The notes: a model not told the origin generated them from the letters alone. Positions 51,874 through 61,293 are shown, counted from the first letter of the stretch. The stretch: DNA of 64,000 nt from Thermoguttaceae bacterium (GCA_017441605.1 JAFRXD010000079.1:1-64000), one strand, 5' to 3'. Translations and numbers: made by a program.

Positions 51874-54681
51874 ATGAAGACGTCGCGCATTACGGGATTC
51901 GTCGCGCTCGCGACGATTTTGGTCGCGGCTCGTTTCGCGATCGGATTCGAGCCCGTCAAAACTAAAACTCTTCGGGTCGGAAGCCCGGCGCAAGAACTCT
52001 CGGTCGACGTAACGGGGGTCGACGAACTCTACCTCGTCGCGGACTACGGCGGGGACTCTTACGACTGCGACCAAGCGATTTGGGGCGATCCCAAACTAAT
52101 CGACTCGGACGGGAACGAGATCGATCTGACGACGCTCGAACCGGAATCGTCGCGAACCGGTTGGGGCAATCTTATCGTCGGTAAGAACCATATGGGCGAG
52201 CCGCTCAAAGTTCGCGCGACGACGTTCAAAACCGGCTTTTGGGCGCACGCGCCGTCGCAACTTTGTTTTAAGCTCGACGGCAAGTACCGCCGATTCGTCG
52301 CTTCGGTCGGTTTGGATCCCCACGCCGAGCGCGGTTCGGTCGTCTTCGAGGTTCGCGACAAGCCGGTTCCGGCGCCGAGCGAGGCGGAGTACAAGAAAGT
52401 CGATCCTTCGCGAAAGACTCCGCCGATTCCAAAAGTCGGCGACGCGTCGGTTCAATTCAATCCCAAGGCGGCGCGTCGACTTCTCGATTCCGGGATCGAG
52501 AGCCTTCTTTTCCTCCGCCACCACACTTACAACTCGAACCACGTGTACACCGACCACGTGAACTGCGACTGGCTTCCCGGGGCGGGATTCTGCGTTTTGG
52601 ATCTCAAAACCGGCGAGGCGCGGGATCTGTTCTTCGACGAATTGCGCGGCGGAATGATTTTGAACTTCGATATTTCTTACGACGCGAAAAAAATCGTCTT
52701 CGATTACCGCGCGTCCCCCGAGGGTAGCTATCGAATTTACTCCGCGAATCTCGACGGAACCGGTTTGCGGCGCTTGACCGAACCGGTCGAGGACGAGGCG
52801 GAGCTGATTAGAGCGTATCGTCGCGGAACTTATATGCACGGGACGGACGACATGCACCCCTGTTGGCTTCCGGACGGGGGGATCGCGTTCGTTTCGACTC
52901 GCGCTCGATTTAGCGTGCTTTGCGACGCGTCCGACAATTTCACGGTAACGAATCTCTATCGAATGAGCGCGGACGGAAGCGATTTGCGCCCGCTGACTTA
53001 CAGCGCGCTTAACGAATGGTGCCCCGCGGTTCTTCCGGACGGTCGGATTCTTTATCATCGCTGGGAGTACGTCGACAAAGCGGCGGGCAACGCGAAGGCT
53101 CTCTGGGCGATCAATCCGGACGGAACCGGTCCCTCCGAGATTTACGGGGACAACGTCTCCTTCCCGGAATCGATGTGGACGCCTCGCCCGATCCCCGATT
53201 CCGACAATAAGATCGTCTTTTTAGGCGCGTCGCACTGCTGCCCAAACAACGCGCTCGGCACGGTGATCGTCATTGACGCCAAAGAGGACGCGCGCGATCC
53301 GGAGACGATGCGCTATATCACCGACGACGTTAGGACTTACCATCACAACGGATTCCATTTCCGCGACGAGAACGGAGAGTACCGACACGATATGACGGGA
53401 ATCCCGGGGCGCCTTTTCAAGGATCCGTATCCCGTTTCCGAAGAGCTGTTTATCGCGTCGCGCAAGCCCGAGGGGCTTCCTTGGAACGATCCAACCGGCT
53501 ACGATCTGGTTCTGCTCGACGACGAGGGCGCCGAAGAAGAGCTGTTCGCCGACGAGACCGCGTCCTGCTGGCATGCCGTCCCGATGATCGAGCGCGACGT
53601 TCCCCCGGTTCGCTCGAGCGCGATCAACGAGAACCTGGCGTCGCAAAATCTCGCGGAACTCTCGATCGCGGACGCCTCCGCCGGGGCGAGGGGCGTCGAC
53701 AAGGGCTCCGTCAAGTATATTCGCGTCTTGGAGCAGGTTCCGCGCTCTTGGTCGGCGCGCAAGAGCTGGGGAGAGGATCACGAGGGAACGACGCACGCCC
53801 ACAGCGCGGTCGCGAACGGCTCGCTGAGCGTTAAAGTTCAGCTTGGAATCGTTCCGGTCGAAGAGGACGGGAGCGCGCGCTTTTACGTTCCCGCCGATCG
53901 CGCGATCTATTTCCAAGCGCTCGACGAGAAATACCGCGCGATTCAAACGGAGCGAACTTACGTCAACTATCGTCCGGGCGAAAGCCGCGCGTGCGTCGGC
54001 TGCCACGAGACGCAAAGCGAGGCGCCTCTGGCCTCGACCCCGGTAACTCCGATCGCGCTAACGAAAGAGCCGCGCGTCTTAGAGCCGCAACCCGGGCAAG
54101 AGAGCGCCGCGTTCGCGTTCGACTACGATCGTCAAATCCAGCCGATTTGGAACGCGCGCTGCGTTTCGTGCCACGACGGAAAGGAAGATTCCCCCGCCCC
54201 CGATATGCGAGGGGACGCCAAAGGAGTTTATTCGATTTCCTATTGGAATCTGGTCGCGCTCGGGAATTCGGAGAAAGAACTGCTCGGGAATCGCGCGGAG
54301 CGTAACGAGGACGCGGCGAGCAATGGAATCGAGTTCATCGAGCCGTATCGGACGGGGACGCTTTCGAGTCCGCTCGGCGCGTGGCTTTTTGGGGACGAGA
54401 CGCTTCGAGACGCGCCCGACGCGGCGCGCGCGGAGCTCGAAAAACTTCGCGAGGTTCACAAGGACGCGAGCGTTCAATTGAGCGACGCGGAACTTTTAAA
54501 AATCGCGAACTGGCTCGACGTCAACGCGCCGTACCATCCGTCGTATTTTGGTCGCTTGCACGAGAAATTCCAAGGTCGTCTGGACTATCGTCCCGAGGTT
54601 TCGGTCGACGAGGCGAGGTCTCGGAGTTTGCCGGAGCGAATTAGGGCGCTTTACGAAAAGGCGGACGAGGCGGCGAAATAG
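51874..54681 (+). CDS. Secreted NPCBM / beta-propeller / dihaem c-type protein (HZS-alpha-like architecture)
   Basis: 935 residues. A signal peptide (ITGFVALATILVAARFAIG) precedes an NPCBM-type carbohydrate-binding domain (about 28-165; GFWAHAPSQLCFKLDG). A TolB/WD-like propeller follows (about 195-560; DMHPCWLPDGGIAFVSTRA, EWCPAVLPDGRILYHRWEY), then a C-terminal region with two c-type haem motifs, CVGCH and CVSCH. Planctomycete proteins of this plan are often labelled as containing the middle domain of hydrazine synthase alpha, but no anammox gene accompanies it, so hydrazine synthesis is not implied. Probable role: extracytoplasmic redox enzyme acting on a carbohydrate or polymer (inference). 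Own promoter and terminator. Confidence 0.7.
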   Translation: MKTSRITGFVALATILVAARFAIGFEPVKTKTLRVGSPAQELSVDVTGVDELYLVADYGGDSYDCDQAIWGDPKLIDSDGNEIDLTTLEPESSRTGWGNLIVGKNHMGEPLKVRATTFKTGFWAHAPSQLCFKLDGKYRRFVASVGLDPHAERGSVVFEVRDKPVPAPSEAEYKKVDPSRKTPPIPKVGDASVQFNPKAARRLLDSGIESLLFLRHHTYNSNHVYTDHVNCDWLPGAGFCVLDLKTGEARDLFFDELRGGMILNFDISYDAKKIVFDYRASPEGSYRIYSANLDGTGLRRLTEPVEDEAELIRAYRRGTYMHGTDDMHPCWLPDGGIAFVSTRARFSVLCDASDNFTVTNLYRMSADGSDLRPLTYSALNEWCPAVLPDGRILYHRWEYVDKAAGNAKALWAINPDGTGPSEIYGDNVSFPESMWTPRPIPDSDNKIVFLGASHCCPNNALGTVIVIDAKEDARDPETMRYITDDVRTYHHNGFHFRDENGEYRHDMTGIPGRLFKDPYPVSEELFIASRKPEGLPWNDPTGYDLVLLDDEGAEEELFADETASCWHAVPMIERDVPPVRSSAINENLASQNLAELSIADASAGARGVDKGSVKYIRVLEQVPRSWSARKSWGEDHEGTTHAHSAVANGSLSVKVQLGIVPVEEDGSARFYVPADRAIYFQALDEKYRAIQTERTYVNYRPGESRACVGCHETQSEAPLASTPVTPIALTKEPRVLEPQPGQESAAFAFDYDRQIQPIWNARCVSCHDGKEDSPAPDMRGDAKGVYSISYWNLVALGNSEKELLGNRAERNEDAASNGIEFIEPYRTGTLSSPLGAWLFGDETLRDAPDAARAELEKLREVHKDASVQLSDAELLKIANWLDVNAPYHPSYFGRLHEKFQGRLDYRPEVSVDEARSRSLPERIRALYEKADEAAK

Positions 54682-54711
54682 CGTTTGGTTCGCTTTTGGC
54701 TCAAAAAAGGG

Positions 54712-54746
54712 CGCGACGGGGCTCTTCGAGGCTCGTCGCGTTTTTC
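54712..54746 (+). terminator. Terminator of the dihaem propeller gene
   Basis: CGCGACG (54712-54718) pairs with CGTCGCG (54734-54740), followed by five T. Confidence 0.75.
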
Positions 54747-54778
54747 TTGTCGCTCTTGGAAAAATCTCCGGCAAAAAC

Positions 54779-54807
54779 TTGCAACGAGGGCGCGCTTGCG
54801 TTATGAT
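54779..54807 (+). promoter_or_regulatory. Promoter of the sugar isomerase-like gene
   Basis: TTGCAA (54779-54784), 17-nt spacer, TATGAT (54802-54807). Confidence 0.55.
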
Positions 54808-54873
54808 GGTCGAAAAGCGCTCGCGTCGAGCGCGAACGAAATAGCTTTAATCCCATAGCGCGGAGAGTTTTGT

Positions 54874-55905
54874 ATGTCCAACTCAAATCAATGCCCCAAG
54901 CTGCACAACGCGACTTGGCCGGGCGTCGTCGGGAAAGGATCCGGCGACGGCGAGCCTTGCATTTCGCTCGAAGAGATGCTCGATCTGACGAAAGGCGCGA
55001 GCGTCGACGGCGCCAAATTCGACGGGTTCGACCTGTTCCTGTGCCCTCCGCACTTTGACTGCGATCGTATGGACGCGGAAGTCGACAAAATTGTAAAATA
55101 TTGCGGCGACTACGGCTTTGACGTCGGCTCGCTCGTCGCGAACGTTTGGGCGGGCTCGGCGATGGGCGAATACTCCGCGCGCGAGACGTTCTTGAAGGAA
55201 CTGGAGCGCGGTTGCCAAGCGGGTCAAAAACTGCGCGAGGCGGGCGTTCGACCCTTCGGATGCGTTCGAATCGATTCCTCTTGCTCGGTCGAGGCGTGGT
55301 CAAAAGATCCGGTCGAAAACTCGAAAGCGATCGTCGACACGTTCAAAAAAGCGACCGAAATCGCCGAGAAATACGGCGAAACCCTCGCGATGGAAGGGGA
55401 GGTCTGCTGGGGCGGCATGCACAGTTGGAAGAAATGCCTCGAGGTTCTCGAGTCGGTCGATCGTCCAAACTTGCTCGGTTTGCAAGCGGACATGTCGCAC
55501 ACGAATCTGTTCCTCCTCGGGGCGAACGCGCCGGAGGATCGCCTGCTGCCCGAGGATTTCGCGTGGGGCCAAACGGACGTCTACGACGAGGCGTACAAGA
55601 CGATGACCGACGCGCTGCGACCCTGGCTCGTCGATTTCCACGTCGCGCAGAACGACGGCACCGTTTTCGGTTCCGGCGCCCACGACAAGACCGGGCGGCA
55701 CTGCCTACCGAAAGACCCGAACGGAAAGCTCGACATCCCGAAATACGCGAAGTTCTGGCTGACCGAAAACGGCGCGCCGACCAAGAAACTCAACTGTATC
55801 TGCTGGGACGGGTGCATGTTCCCGAACGCCGCGATGAAATCTCCGCAAACGTGGAACGACGTGCTGGAAGCGATGCTTTCGGTTCGCGAGAGCTGCGGCT
55901 GGTAG
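54874..55905 (+). CDS. Sugar phosphate isomerase/epimerase-like TIM-barrel protein
   Basis: 343 residues, cytoplasmic (no signal peptide). It fits the xylose-isomerase-like AP-endonuclease-2 superfamily: FDGFDLFLCPPHFD near the start, MEGEVCWGG (metal-ligand Glu), GLQADMSHTNL (Asp/His) and LVDFHVAQNDGT (His) at the expected barrel strand ends. Such enzymes isomerise or epimerise sugars or inositols; the substrate cannot be told from sequence. It carries its own promoter and lies between secreted carbohydrate-active genes, so it may process released sugars. ATG 54874 is preceded by GGAGAG. Confidence 0.75.
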   Translation: MSNSNQCPKLHNATWPGVVGKGSGDGEPCISLEEMLDLTKGASVDGAKFDGFDLFLCPPHFDCDRMDAEVDKIVKYCGDYGFDVGSLVANVWAGSAMGEYSARETFLKELERGCQAGQKLREAGVRPFGCVRIDSSCSVEAWSKDPVENSKAIVDTFKKATEIAEKYGETLAMEGEVCWGGMHSWKKCLEVLESVDRPNLLGLQADMSHTNLFLLGANAPEDRLLPEDFAWGQTDVYDEAYKTMTDALRPWLVDFHVAQNDGTVFGSGAHDKTGRHCLPKDPNGKLDIPKYAKFWLTENGAPTKKLNCICWDGCMFPNAAMKSPQTWNDVLEAMLSVRESCGW

Positions 55906-55940
55906 TCGAGGCGAAATAGATAAAATCGACAAGTTCGATA

Positions 55941-55969
55941 TTGTCGTTTTTAAGAGTTTATTGTATATT
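55941..55969 (+). promoter_or_regulatory. Promoter of the GH2 gene
   Basis: TTGTCG (55941-55946), 17-nt spacer, TATATT (55964-55969). Confidence 0.6.
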
Positions 55970-56067
55970 GGAAACAACGGAGACCGCAAACCGGAACGTT
56001 TCGCGGTCGTTCCTCGGTAGTCGCGCGTTGGCGCGACCCCCTTTCACCCCCTATGGAAAGGCGATCA

Positions 56068-58320
56068 ATGAATAAATCGTTCCTTTTGGGAGCCGCGGCT
56101 CTCTTGTGCGCCGTTTGCGCTCTTCCGGCGCTCGCCGACGACTGGAAACCGGTCGACGGCATTCTTCTCTCGAAGTTCGCCAAGGACGTGAGCCCGGAAA
56201 AGGCTTGGCCCGAATATCCTCGTCCGCAAATGGTTCGTTCCGAATGGAAAAACCTGAACGGGCTTTGGGACTACGCGATTCTCCCTGTCGACAAACCTTT
56301 CGAGGCGACCGACGGCAAAATTTTGGTTCCGTATTGCGCGGAATCGGCTCTTTCCGGCGTTGGCAAGACGGTCGGCAAAGAGAACAATCTCTGGTACAAG
56401 ACGAAGTTCTCGATTCCCGAGGAGTGGAAGGGCAAGTCGATTCTTCTCAACTTCGGCGCGGTCGATTGGCGCTGCGACGTCTACCTGAACGACGCTAAAG
56501 TCGGTTCGCACCAAGGCGGCTATTGCCCGTTCACGGTCGATCTCACCGCGGCGCTCCGCGACGGAGAGCAAACCTTGATCGTCAAGGTCTGGGATCCGAC
56601 GAACGACGGCGTTCAGGCGATCGGCAAGCAAATCAAGAATCCCCACGGGATTTGGTACACCCCGGTTACCGGCATTTGGCAAACGGTTTGGCTCGAACCG
56701 GTTAGCAAGGCTCACATTACGAAGGTTCGCGCGGTCTCCGATATCGACGACATGACGCAAACCGTCTTCGTCGACGCCGAGGAAGCCGAGGGCGCGCAAG
56801 TCGTCATTGGCGACAAGAAATGCAAAGTGGTCTCCGGTCGCGCGACGATCACCCTCGACGTCAAAGGACAAGAGCTCTGGACTCCGGACAATCCGAAACT
56901 GTACGACTTCTCCGTCTCGCTCGAAAAAGACGGTCAAACGGTCGATAAGGTCGATTCCTACTACGCGAACCGCAAGACCTCGCTCGGCAAGGACGAGAAA
57001 GGTATCACCCGCCTTATGCTGAACAACGAGTTCGTTTTCCAACACGGACCGTTGGATCAAGGCTGGTGGCCGGACGGGCTCTACACGCCCCCGACCGACG
57101 CGGGCATGCGCTACGACCTCGAAGTCTTGAAATCGTTCGGTTTCAACATGCTTCGCAAACACATTAAAGTCGAGCCGGCGCGCTACTACTACGCTTGCGA
57201 CCAAATGGGCATGCTCGTTTGGCAAGATATGCCGAGCGGCGACACCGCCCATTATATCCGTCCGCAAGATCCCGACGCCGAGCGCTCTCCCGAGTCCGTC
57301 TCCTACTACGAGACCGAACTCAAGCAGATGTTCTACAGTCTCGATATGTTCCCCTGCATCGTTATGTGGATTCCCTTCAACGAAGGTTGGGGACAATTTG
57401 ACACGCCTCGCATCGTCGCCCTTTGCAAGAGCCTCGATCCGACTCGTTTGGTGAACTGCACTTCCGGTTGGTCCGATCGTCCCTGCGGCGACGTCCACGA
57501 TATGCACAACTACCCCGGCCCGGGCATGTTCCCGCCGGAGGAGAATCGCGCGACGGTCCTCGGCGAATACGGCGGTCTCGGACTTCCGGTCAAAGGCCAC
57601 TCTTGGAAAGAGGACGGCAACTGGGGCTACGTTTCGTTCGCCGATCAAAACGCGCTCTTCGCGCGCTACAATAGCCTGAACCGCGCGATGCGCCCGCTCA
57701 TTACCGCCGGTCTTTCCGCCGCGGTCTACACGCAAACGACCGACGTCGAAATCGAGGTCAACGGATTTATGTCCTACGACCGCGAAGTCATTAAGTACCC
57801 GGTCGACAAGATGAAGAAGTCGAACGAATCGCTTCGCGGACCGGAAATGAAGAGCGAAATCGTCATCGGTTGCTCGAAGAAGACCGCGAAAGTCTGGAAG
57901 TACGCCTTCGACAAGCCCGCCGACAACTGGTTCGCCCCCGATTTCGACGACTCCGCCTGGAAAGAGGGCGAGGGCGGTTTCGGAACCGAAGGCACCCCGG
58001 GCGCGGTCGTTCGCACCAAGTGGGACACGAGCGATATTTGGATTCGCCGCGTCTCCGAGGACGTGAAAGCCGAAGATCTGAAAGACGTCGATTCGATGCT
58101 CGCCTACGTCTCTCACGACGAGGACTGCGAGATCTACATCAACGGCGTTAAGATCGCCGAATACGCGGGTTACCAAGACTACTACTACGCCGACGTCGAT
58201 CTCGACGCGCTCAAGTCGGCTTTGAAAGAGGGTCCGAACGTCGTCGCGATCCACTGCAAGCAGACCAAGGGCGGTCAGTACATCGATTTCGGCCTCGTGA
58301 AAGAAGTTCCGGCGGAATAA
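56068..58320 (+). CDS. Secreted glycoside hydrolase family 2 protein with C-terminal accessory domain
   Basis: 750 residues from ATG 56068, with GGAAAGG seven nt upstream (the ATG at 56053 lacks one). A signal peptide (FLLGAAALLCAVCALPALA) precedes the GH2 sugar-binding jelly roll (about 45-220; NNLWYKTKFSIPEEW, WRCDVYLNDAKVGSHQGGY), an Ig-like sandwich and the TIM barrel. In the barrel, PFNEGWGQF supplies the acid/base Glu and LGEYGGLGLP the nucleophile Glu. A further beta domain occupies about 630-750 (DSMLAYVSHDEDCEIYINGV). Likely a beta-glycosidase (galactosidase, glucuronidase or mannosidase type). Its base composition and codons match highly expressed genes in the window such as nifJ. 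Confidence 0.9.
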   Translation: MNKSFLLGAAALLCAVCALPALADDWKPVDGILLSKFAKDVSPEKAWPEYPRPQMVRSEWKNLNGLWDYAILPVDKPFEATDGKILVPYCAESALSGVGKTVGKENNLWYKTKFSIPEEWKGKSILLNFGAVDWRCDVYLNDAKVGSHQGGYCPFTVDLTAALRDGEQTLIVKVWDPTNDGVQAIGKQIKNPHGIWYTPVTGIWQTVWLEPVSKAHITKVRAVSDIDDMTQTVFVDAEEAEGAQVVIGDKKCKVVSGRATITLDVKGQELWTPDNPKLYDFSVSLEKDGQTVDKVDSYYANRKTSLGKDEKGITRLMLNNEFVFQHGPLDQGWWPDGLYTPPTDAGMRYDLEVLKSFGFNMLRKHIKVEPARYYYACDQMGMLVWQDMPSGDTAHYIRPQDPDAERSPESVSYYETELKQMFYSLDMFPCIVMWIPFNEGWGQFDTPRIVALCKSLDPTRLVNCTSGWSDRPCGDVHDMHNYPGPGMFPPEENRATVLGEYGGLGLPVKGHSWKEDGNWGYVSFADQNALFARYNSLNRAMRPLITAGLSAAVYTQTTDVEIEVNGFMSYDREVIKYPVDKMKKSNESLRGPEMKSEIVIGCSKKTAKVWKYAFDKPADNWFAPDFDDSAWKEGEGGFGTEGTPGAVVRTKWDTSDIWIRRVSEDVKAEDLKDVDSMLAYVSHDEDCEIYINGVKIAEYAGYQDYYYADVDLDALKSALKEGPNVVAIHCKQTKGGQYIDFGLVKEVPAE

Positions 58321-58354
58321 ATTTCCCCGAGTTTTTCCGAGCGAGTAAAAGCGA

Positions 58355-58397
58355 CGCTCGAGCGCGACTCTTTCGACGACGCGCTCGAGCGTTTTTT
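58355..58397 (+). terminator. Terminator of the GH2 gene
   Basis: Perfect 12-bp stem (58355-58366 with 58380-58391) and six T. Confidence 0.92.
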
Positions 58398-58435
58398 CTG
58401 AAGGAATAGTTCCAGAGGAATAGGAGGAATCGCAA

Positions 58436-59281
58436 ATGAAAAGAATCGCATTGTTCGCGGCGCTCTTCGCGCTCTTCGCGTCTTTTGCTTATTCGCAAGA
58501 TTTCGAGGCTCTGAAAAAGACCTCGACCTACCCCGGGCAAGTCGGGGAGTGGAACGGGTTCGAGATCCACGATTTCCAATTCGAGGGTCGACAGGCGAAA
58601 CTGGTCTTGCCCAAGGAGTTCGCGAAGGGAAATCCTTGGATTTGGCGCGCGCGGTTCTTCGGGCACGAGCCGCAATTCGACGTCGCGATGCTCAACAAGG
58701 GCTACGCGGTCGCCTACGTCGACTCGGCGCCCCTTATGGGTTCCCCGAAATCGGTCGCGCTGTGGCAAGATTTCTACGTCTATTTGACGAACGAGTTCAA
58801 ACTCTCGAAGAAAACGAATTTAGAGGGAATGAGTCGCGGAGGGCTCTACACGACCAACTGGGCGTTCGAATATCCCGACGAGGTCGCCTCGATTTATATC
58901 GACAACCCCGTGCTCGATTTCAAGAGCTGGCCCGGAGCGTTCGGCAAAGGCAAGCGCAGCGACGGCGATTGGGCGGACGTGTTAAAGAGCTACGAGTTGA
59001 CCGAAGAGGAAGCGCTCGCCTATAAGAAGAACCCGGTCGACAACAAAGAAGGGTGCGAAAAACTCGCGAAAAACGGCGTCGGAATTCTCGTCGTTTGCGG
59101 GGACAGCGACACGGTCGTGCCCGGGGACGAGAACTGGAAACCGTTCAAAGAATTGTGCGAATCGGTCGGAGTCCCGTTCAAAGCGATCGTGAAGCCGGGA
59201 AACGACCACCATCCGCATTCGCTTCCCGATCCTACTCCGATCGTCGAATTCGTGGAGAAGTTCGACCCGACCGGCAAATAG
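58436..59281 (+). CDS. Secreted alpha/beta hydrolase
   Basis: 281 residues. A signal peptide (MKRIALFAALFALFASFAYS) precedes an alpha/beta-hydrolase fold: nucleophile elbow GMSRGG (Ser), acid in VCGDSDTVVP (Asp) and His in GNDHHPHSL close to the C-terminus. A WIWRARFFGHEPQFD segment lies early in the domain. Probably an esterase or deacylase acting on plant or host polysaccharide side groups (inference), consistent with the adjacent GH2. A strong TAGGAGGAA ribosome-binding site precedes ATG 58436. No separate promoter is obvious in the short gap after the GH2 terminator. Confidence 0.82.
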   Translation: MKRIALFAALFALFASFAYSQDFEALKKTSTYPGQVGEWNGFEIHDFQFEGRQAKLVLPKEFAKGNPWIWRARFFGHEPQFDVAMLNKGYAVAYVDSAPLMGSPKSVALWQDFYVYLTNEFKLSKKTNLEGMSRGGLYTTNWAFEYPDEVASIYIDNPVLDFKSWPGAFGKGKRSDGDWADVLKSYELTEEEALAYKKNPVDNKEGCEKLAKNGVGILVVCGDSDTVVPGDENWKPFKELCESVGVPFKAIVKPGNDHHPHSLPDPTPIVEFVEKFDPTGK

Positions 59282-59287
59282 AGCGCG

Positions 59288-59500
59288 CTACTTGACGCTC
59301 AGAAGATCGCGCAAGACCCCGAAGTTTTCGTTTTCGGCGAATCGCAGCGCGTAGTCGGCTTGCGCGAGCGGATCGCGCTCGACGGTGAAGAGATCCGACT
59401 CGGGCTCGCGCCGACGCTCGACGATTCTTTTGGGGGTCGACTTGGTTTCCGATTTGACGGGTGCGTCCATTACTTGGAAAGTCACGACAATCTCGCGCAT
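59288..59500 (-). CDS. Small protein of unknown function
   Basis: 70 residues from ATG 59500 (MREIVVTFQVMD); an alternative ATG at 59551 gives 87 residues but would lie within a TATAAT that looks like its -10 element (59550-59555). Codon use (GCG, GAC, CGC, CTC) matches neighbouring genes, which is the main argument that it is real. No Cys, no membrane segment; a helical acidic C-terminal half (ADYALRFAENENFGVLRDLL). No ribosome-binding site is evident, so the call is tentative. It ends convergently just after the hydrolase stop. Confidence 0.45.
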   Translation of the reverse strand: MREIVVTFQVMDAPVKSETKSTPKRIVERRREPESDLFTVERDPLAQADYALRFAENENFGVLRDLLSVK

Positions 59501-59591
59501 GCTAGTGGAATCGAACTTTGGGCGCGCGTCGACGAAAACGCGCTCCCTCATTATAGCGCATTAATCGACGTTTTCTTTCCGACGCTATCGT

Positions 59592-59639
59592 AAAACGCGC
59601 CCAAACGCGGGGCAATTTTCCGCGATTGGGCGCGTTTTT
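59592..59639 (-). terminator. Terminator of the DUF1559 gene
   Basis: Near-perfect 12-13 bp stem (59592-59604 with 59626-59638) with A/T runs on both sides; works on either strand. Confidence 0.75.
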
Positions 59640-59678
59640 CCTATAATCGACAAATCTGTTCGCTTCGCTTGAACTAAA

Positions 59679-60665
59679 TTAATTGCTCTCGAACGAATAT
59701 TTTTCCCCACCGTTCGCCGAGCCGATCGAGAGGAAGACGTTGTCGGACACGGTTTCGGAGATGAATTTGACGGACCCGTCGGCCATCGAGAAATTGAGCC
59801 CGCCGGGATGGTGGCTCGTCCAGAGGGCGGCGACGCGGAAGGGGCTGAAACGCCCGGTGCCGGAGGTCGTGCTGCTGTCGCCGCGCGCTTTCGCCTGGAT
59901 ACCGGCGTTGATATAGAACGCGGTCTTGATGTACTTGACGGAGCAGGAGAGCCAGTATCCGTTGTTCGGGCTCATGTAGTCCGCGCCGGCGTTGTTCACG
60001 TAGGTCCCGCGCTGCCAGCCTCGGAAACCTTGGTAGTCGTTCCACGACGACTCGAAGAAAAGAGCGGTGTTGGACGTGCCGTCGGTCGCGAAGGAGAGAT
60101 TGCGATGGTACCCGACGTTGAGCAGACCGTTGTCGGAGATTTCCCCGGAGTTGGTTCGCGTCGTGAGCTGACCATACTTGACGTCGGTCGAGTCGGGTCT
60201 CAGACCGGTGGAGCCGCCGTTCCCGTAATAGTGGGTCGTGTACCAGTCGGTTTCGCCGCCGCCGGTCGATTTGAGCTGCGAGCAGCTGGGGCACAGGAAC
60301 GCGGTCATCTTCTCTTTCGCCGCCGCCGCGTTCGTGTTGGCGTCGTTGTAGTTCTTATTGAAGTCGATTAAGTCGTAGAGCGCCGCGCCCTCGATTTGCG
60401 GGAGCAATTTCGCCAAGACGCCGCACCAGTGCTGGCGGTTCGTCTTGCCGACGATGAAGTAGCCGTCGTTCGGCAGGTTGTTGTTTATGTCGTGGTAGTT
60501 GTGCGCCGCGAGCGAGAGTTGCTTAAGATTATTAGTGCATTGCATGCGTCGCGCCGCCTCGCGCGCCGCTTGAACGGCGGGGAGGAGCAGACCGATCAAA
60601 ATGCCGATGATCGCGATGACGACCAGCAGTTCGACCAGCGTAAAACCGCGTTTGGACGAGTTCAT
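59679..60665 (-). CDS. DUF1559 pseudopilin-like secreted protein
   Basis: 328 residues. The type IV pilin-like N-terminus RGFTLVELLVVIAIIGILIG is followed by LLPAVQAAREAARRMQCTNN, and the C-terminus carries the H-x9-DG motif (HHPGGLNFSMADGSV). This is the large planctomycete DUF1559 family, thought to be exported through a type II/IV pilin-like route; the exact role is unknown. AAAGG lies five nt before ATG 60665. It follows the small lipoprotein gene by 102 nt, a common pairing in planctomycetes, and ends at a strong terminator. Confidence 0.93.
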   Translation of the reverse strand: MNSSKRGFTLVELLVVIAIIGILIGLLLPAVQAAREAARRMQCTNNLKQLSLAAHNYHDINNNLPNDGYFIVGKTNRQHWCGVLAKLLPQIEGAALYDLIDFNKNYNDANTNAAAAKEKMTAFLCPSCSQLKSTGGGETDWYTTHYYGNGGSTGLRPDSTDVKYGQLTTRTNSGEISDNGLLNVGYHRNLSFATDGTSNTALFFESSWNDYQGFRGWQRGTYVNNAGADYMSPNNGYWLSCSVKYIKTAFYINAGIQAKARGDSSTTSGTGRFSPFRVAALWTSHHPGGLNFSMADGSVKFISETVSDNVFLSIGSANGGEKYSFESN

Positions 60666-60767
60666 TGGAGCCTTTCTTGGAAAACGGAGAGGAACGATAA
60701 ACGGGTCTTTGTTTTGGGGTGGCGCCGAGACGTTCGCCTATTCGCCGCGACGACACAGTTGTACGGG

Positions 60768-61163
60768 TCAGTCTTTTTTGGGAACGTCGACAACGATCGG
60801 TTTGTTCGGTTCGACCGACACGGAGGTCGAGTAATCGGGAAAGATTTTTTTCGCGACGGCGTCGGGGTTGTCCTCGGGAACTTCCTCGTATCCCTCGACG
60901 GTAACGTTGTACTCGCCCGGTTGAACCCCGAATTTTTCCGGAATCTCAAATTTGCCGTCTTTAATCGTCTGAATCGCGCGATAACCGTCCGCTTTTGGAG
61001 TGAAGGTGATCGTGCCGAGAGCGATCGGCTCGCCCCCGTAGGTCGCCTCCCCTTGCAGTGCCGTTTTGCCTTTGTTCGGGCAGCCGGAAAGGGTAACGGC
61101 GAGACCTATTAACAGGATCGCGACGGCGCCTAGCGAACCGCGCGCTTTCAAAATGCGTCTCAT
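60768..61163 (-). CDS. Small lipoprotein, carboxypeptidase-regulatory-like (transthyretin fold)
   Basis: 131 residues from ATG 61163, with AAGGAG ten nt upstream; the frame to 61235 is rejected. A lipoprotein signal ends with lipobox LSGC (AVAILLIGLAVTLSGC). The mature ~105-residue domain looks like the beta-sandwich regulatory-like fold (GEATYGGEPIALGTITFTPK, GKFEIPEKFGVQPGEYNVTVEG). It would be lipid-anchored at the envelope and probably works with the DUF1559 protein encoded next; the pair recurs in planctomycete genomes. Own promoter at 61235-61263. Confidence 0.85.
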   Translation of the reverse strand: MRRILKARGSLGAVAILLIGLAVTLSGCPNKGKTALQGEATYGGEPIALGTITFTPKADGYRAIQTIKDGKFEIPEKFGVQPGEYNVTVEGYEEVPEDNPDAVAKKIFPDYSTSVSVEPNKPIVVDVPKKD

Positions 61164-61234
61164 TGCGCTGAGTCTCCTTGCGTTTTGAGGGCGTAAGGTC
61201 GCGTTCGAGCGAATCGCCCGAACGTTTAGACGCA

Positions 61235-61263
61235 ATTGTAGCGCGAAGGCGTCGAAAAAACAA
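61235..61263 (-). promoter_or_regulatory. Promoter of the lipoprotein/DUF1559 pair
   Basis: Minus strand: TTGTTT (61258-61263), 17-nt spacer, TACAAT (61235-61240). Confidence 0.55.
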
Positions 61264-61293
61264 CTCTTTTGAAGAAAAGTCTAGATTTTTGGA

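Noticed and set aside
51874..54681. Hydrazine synthase subunit (anammox)
   Set aside because: No partner hydrazine synthase or hydrazine dehydrogenase genes, an added carbohydrate-binding domain and a fermentative context.
56065..58254. 729-codon open frame antisense to the GH2 gene
   Set aside because: Same shadow effect; the plus-strand frame has a signal peptide and both GH2 catalytic motifs.
59360..59593. 77-codon plus-strand frame after the alpha/beta hydrolase
   Set aside because: Antisense to the small minus-strand protein, whose codons fit the genome better; no ribosome-binding site on the plus strand.
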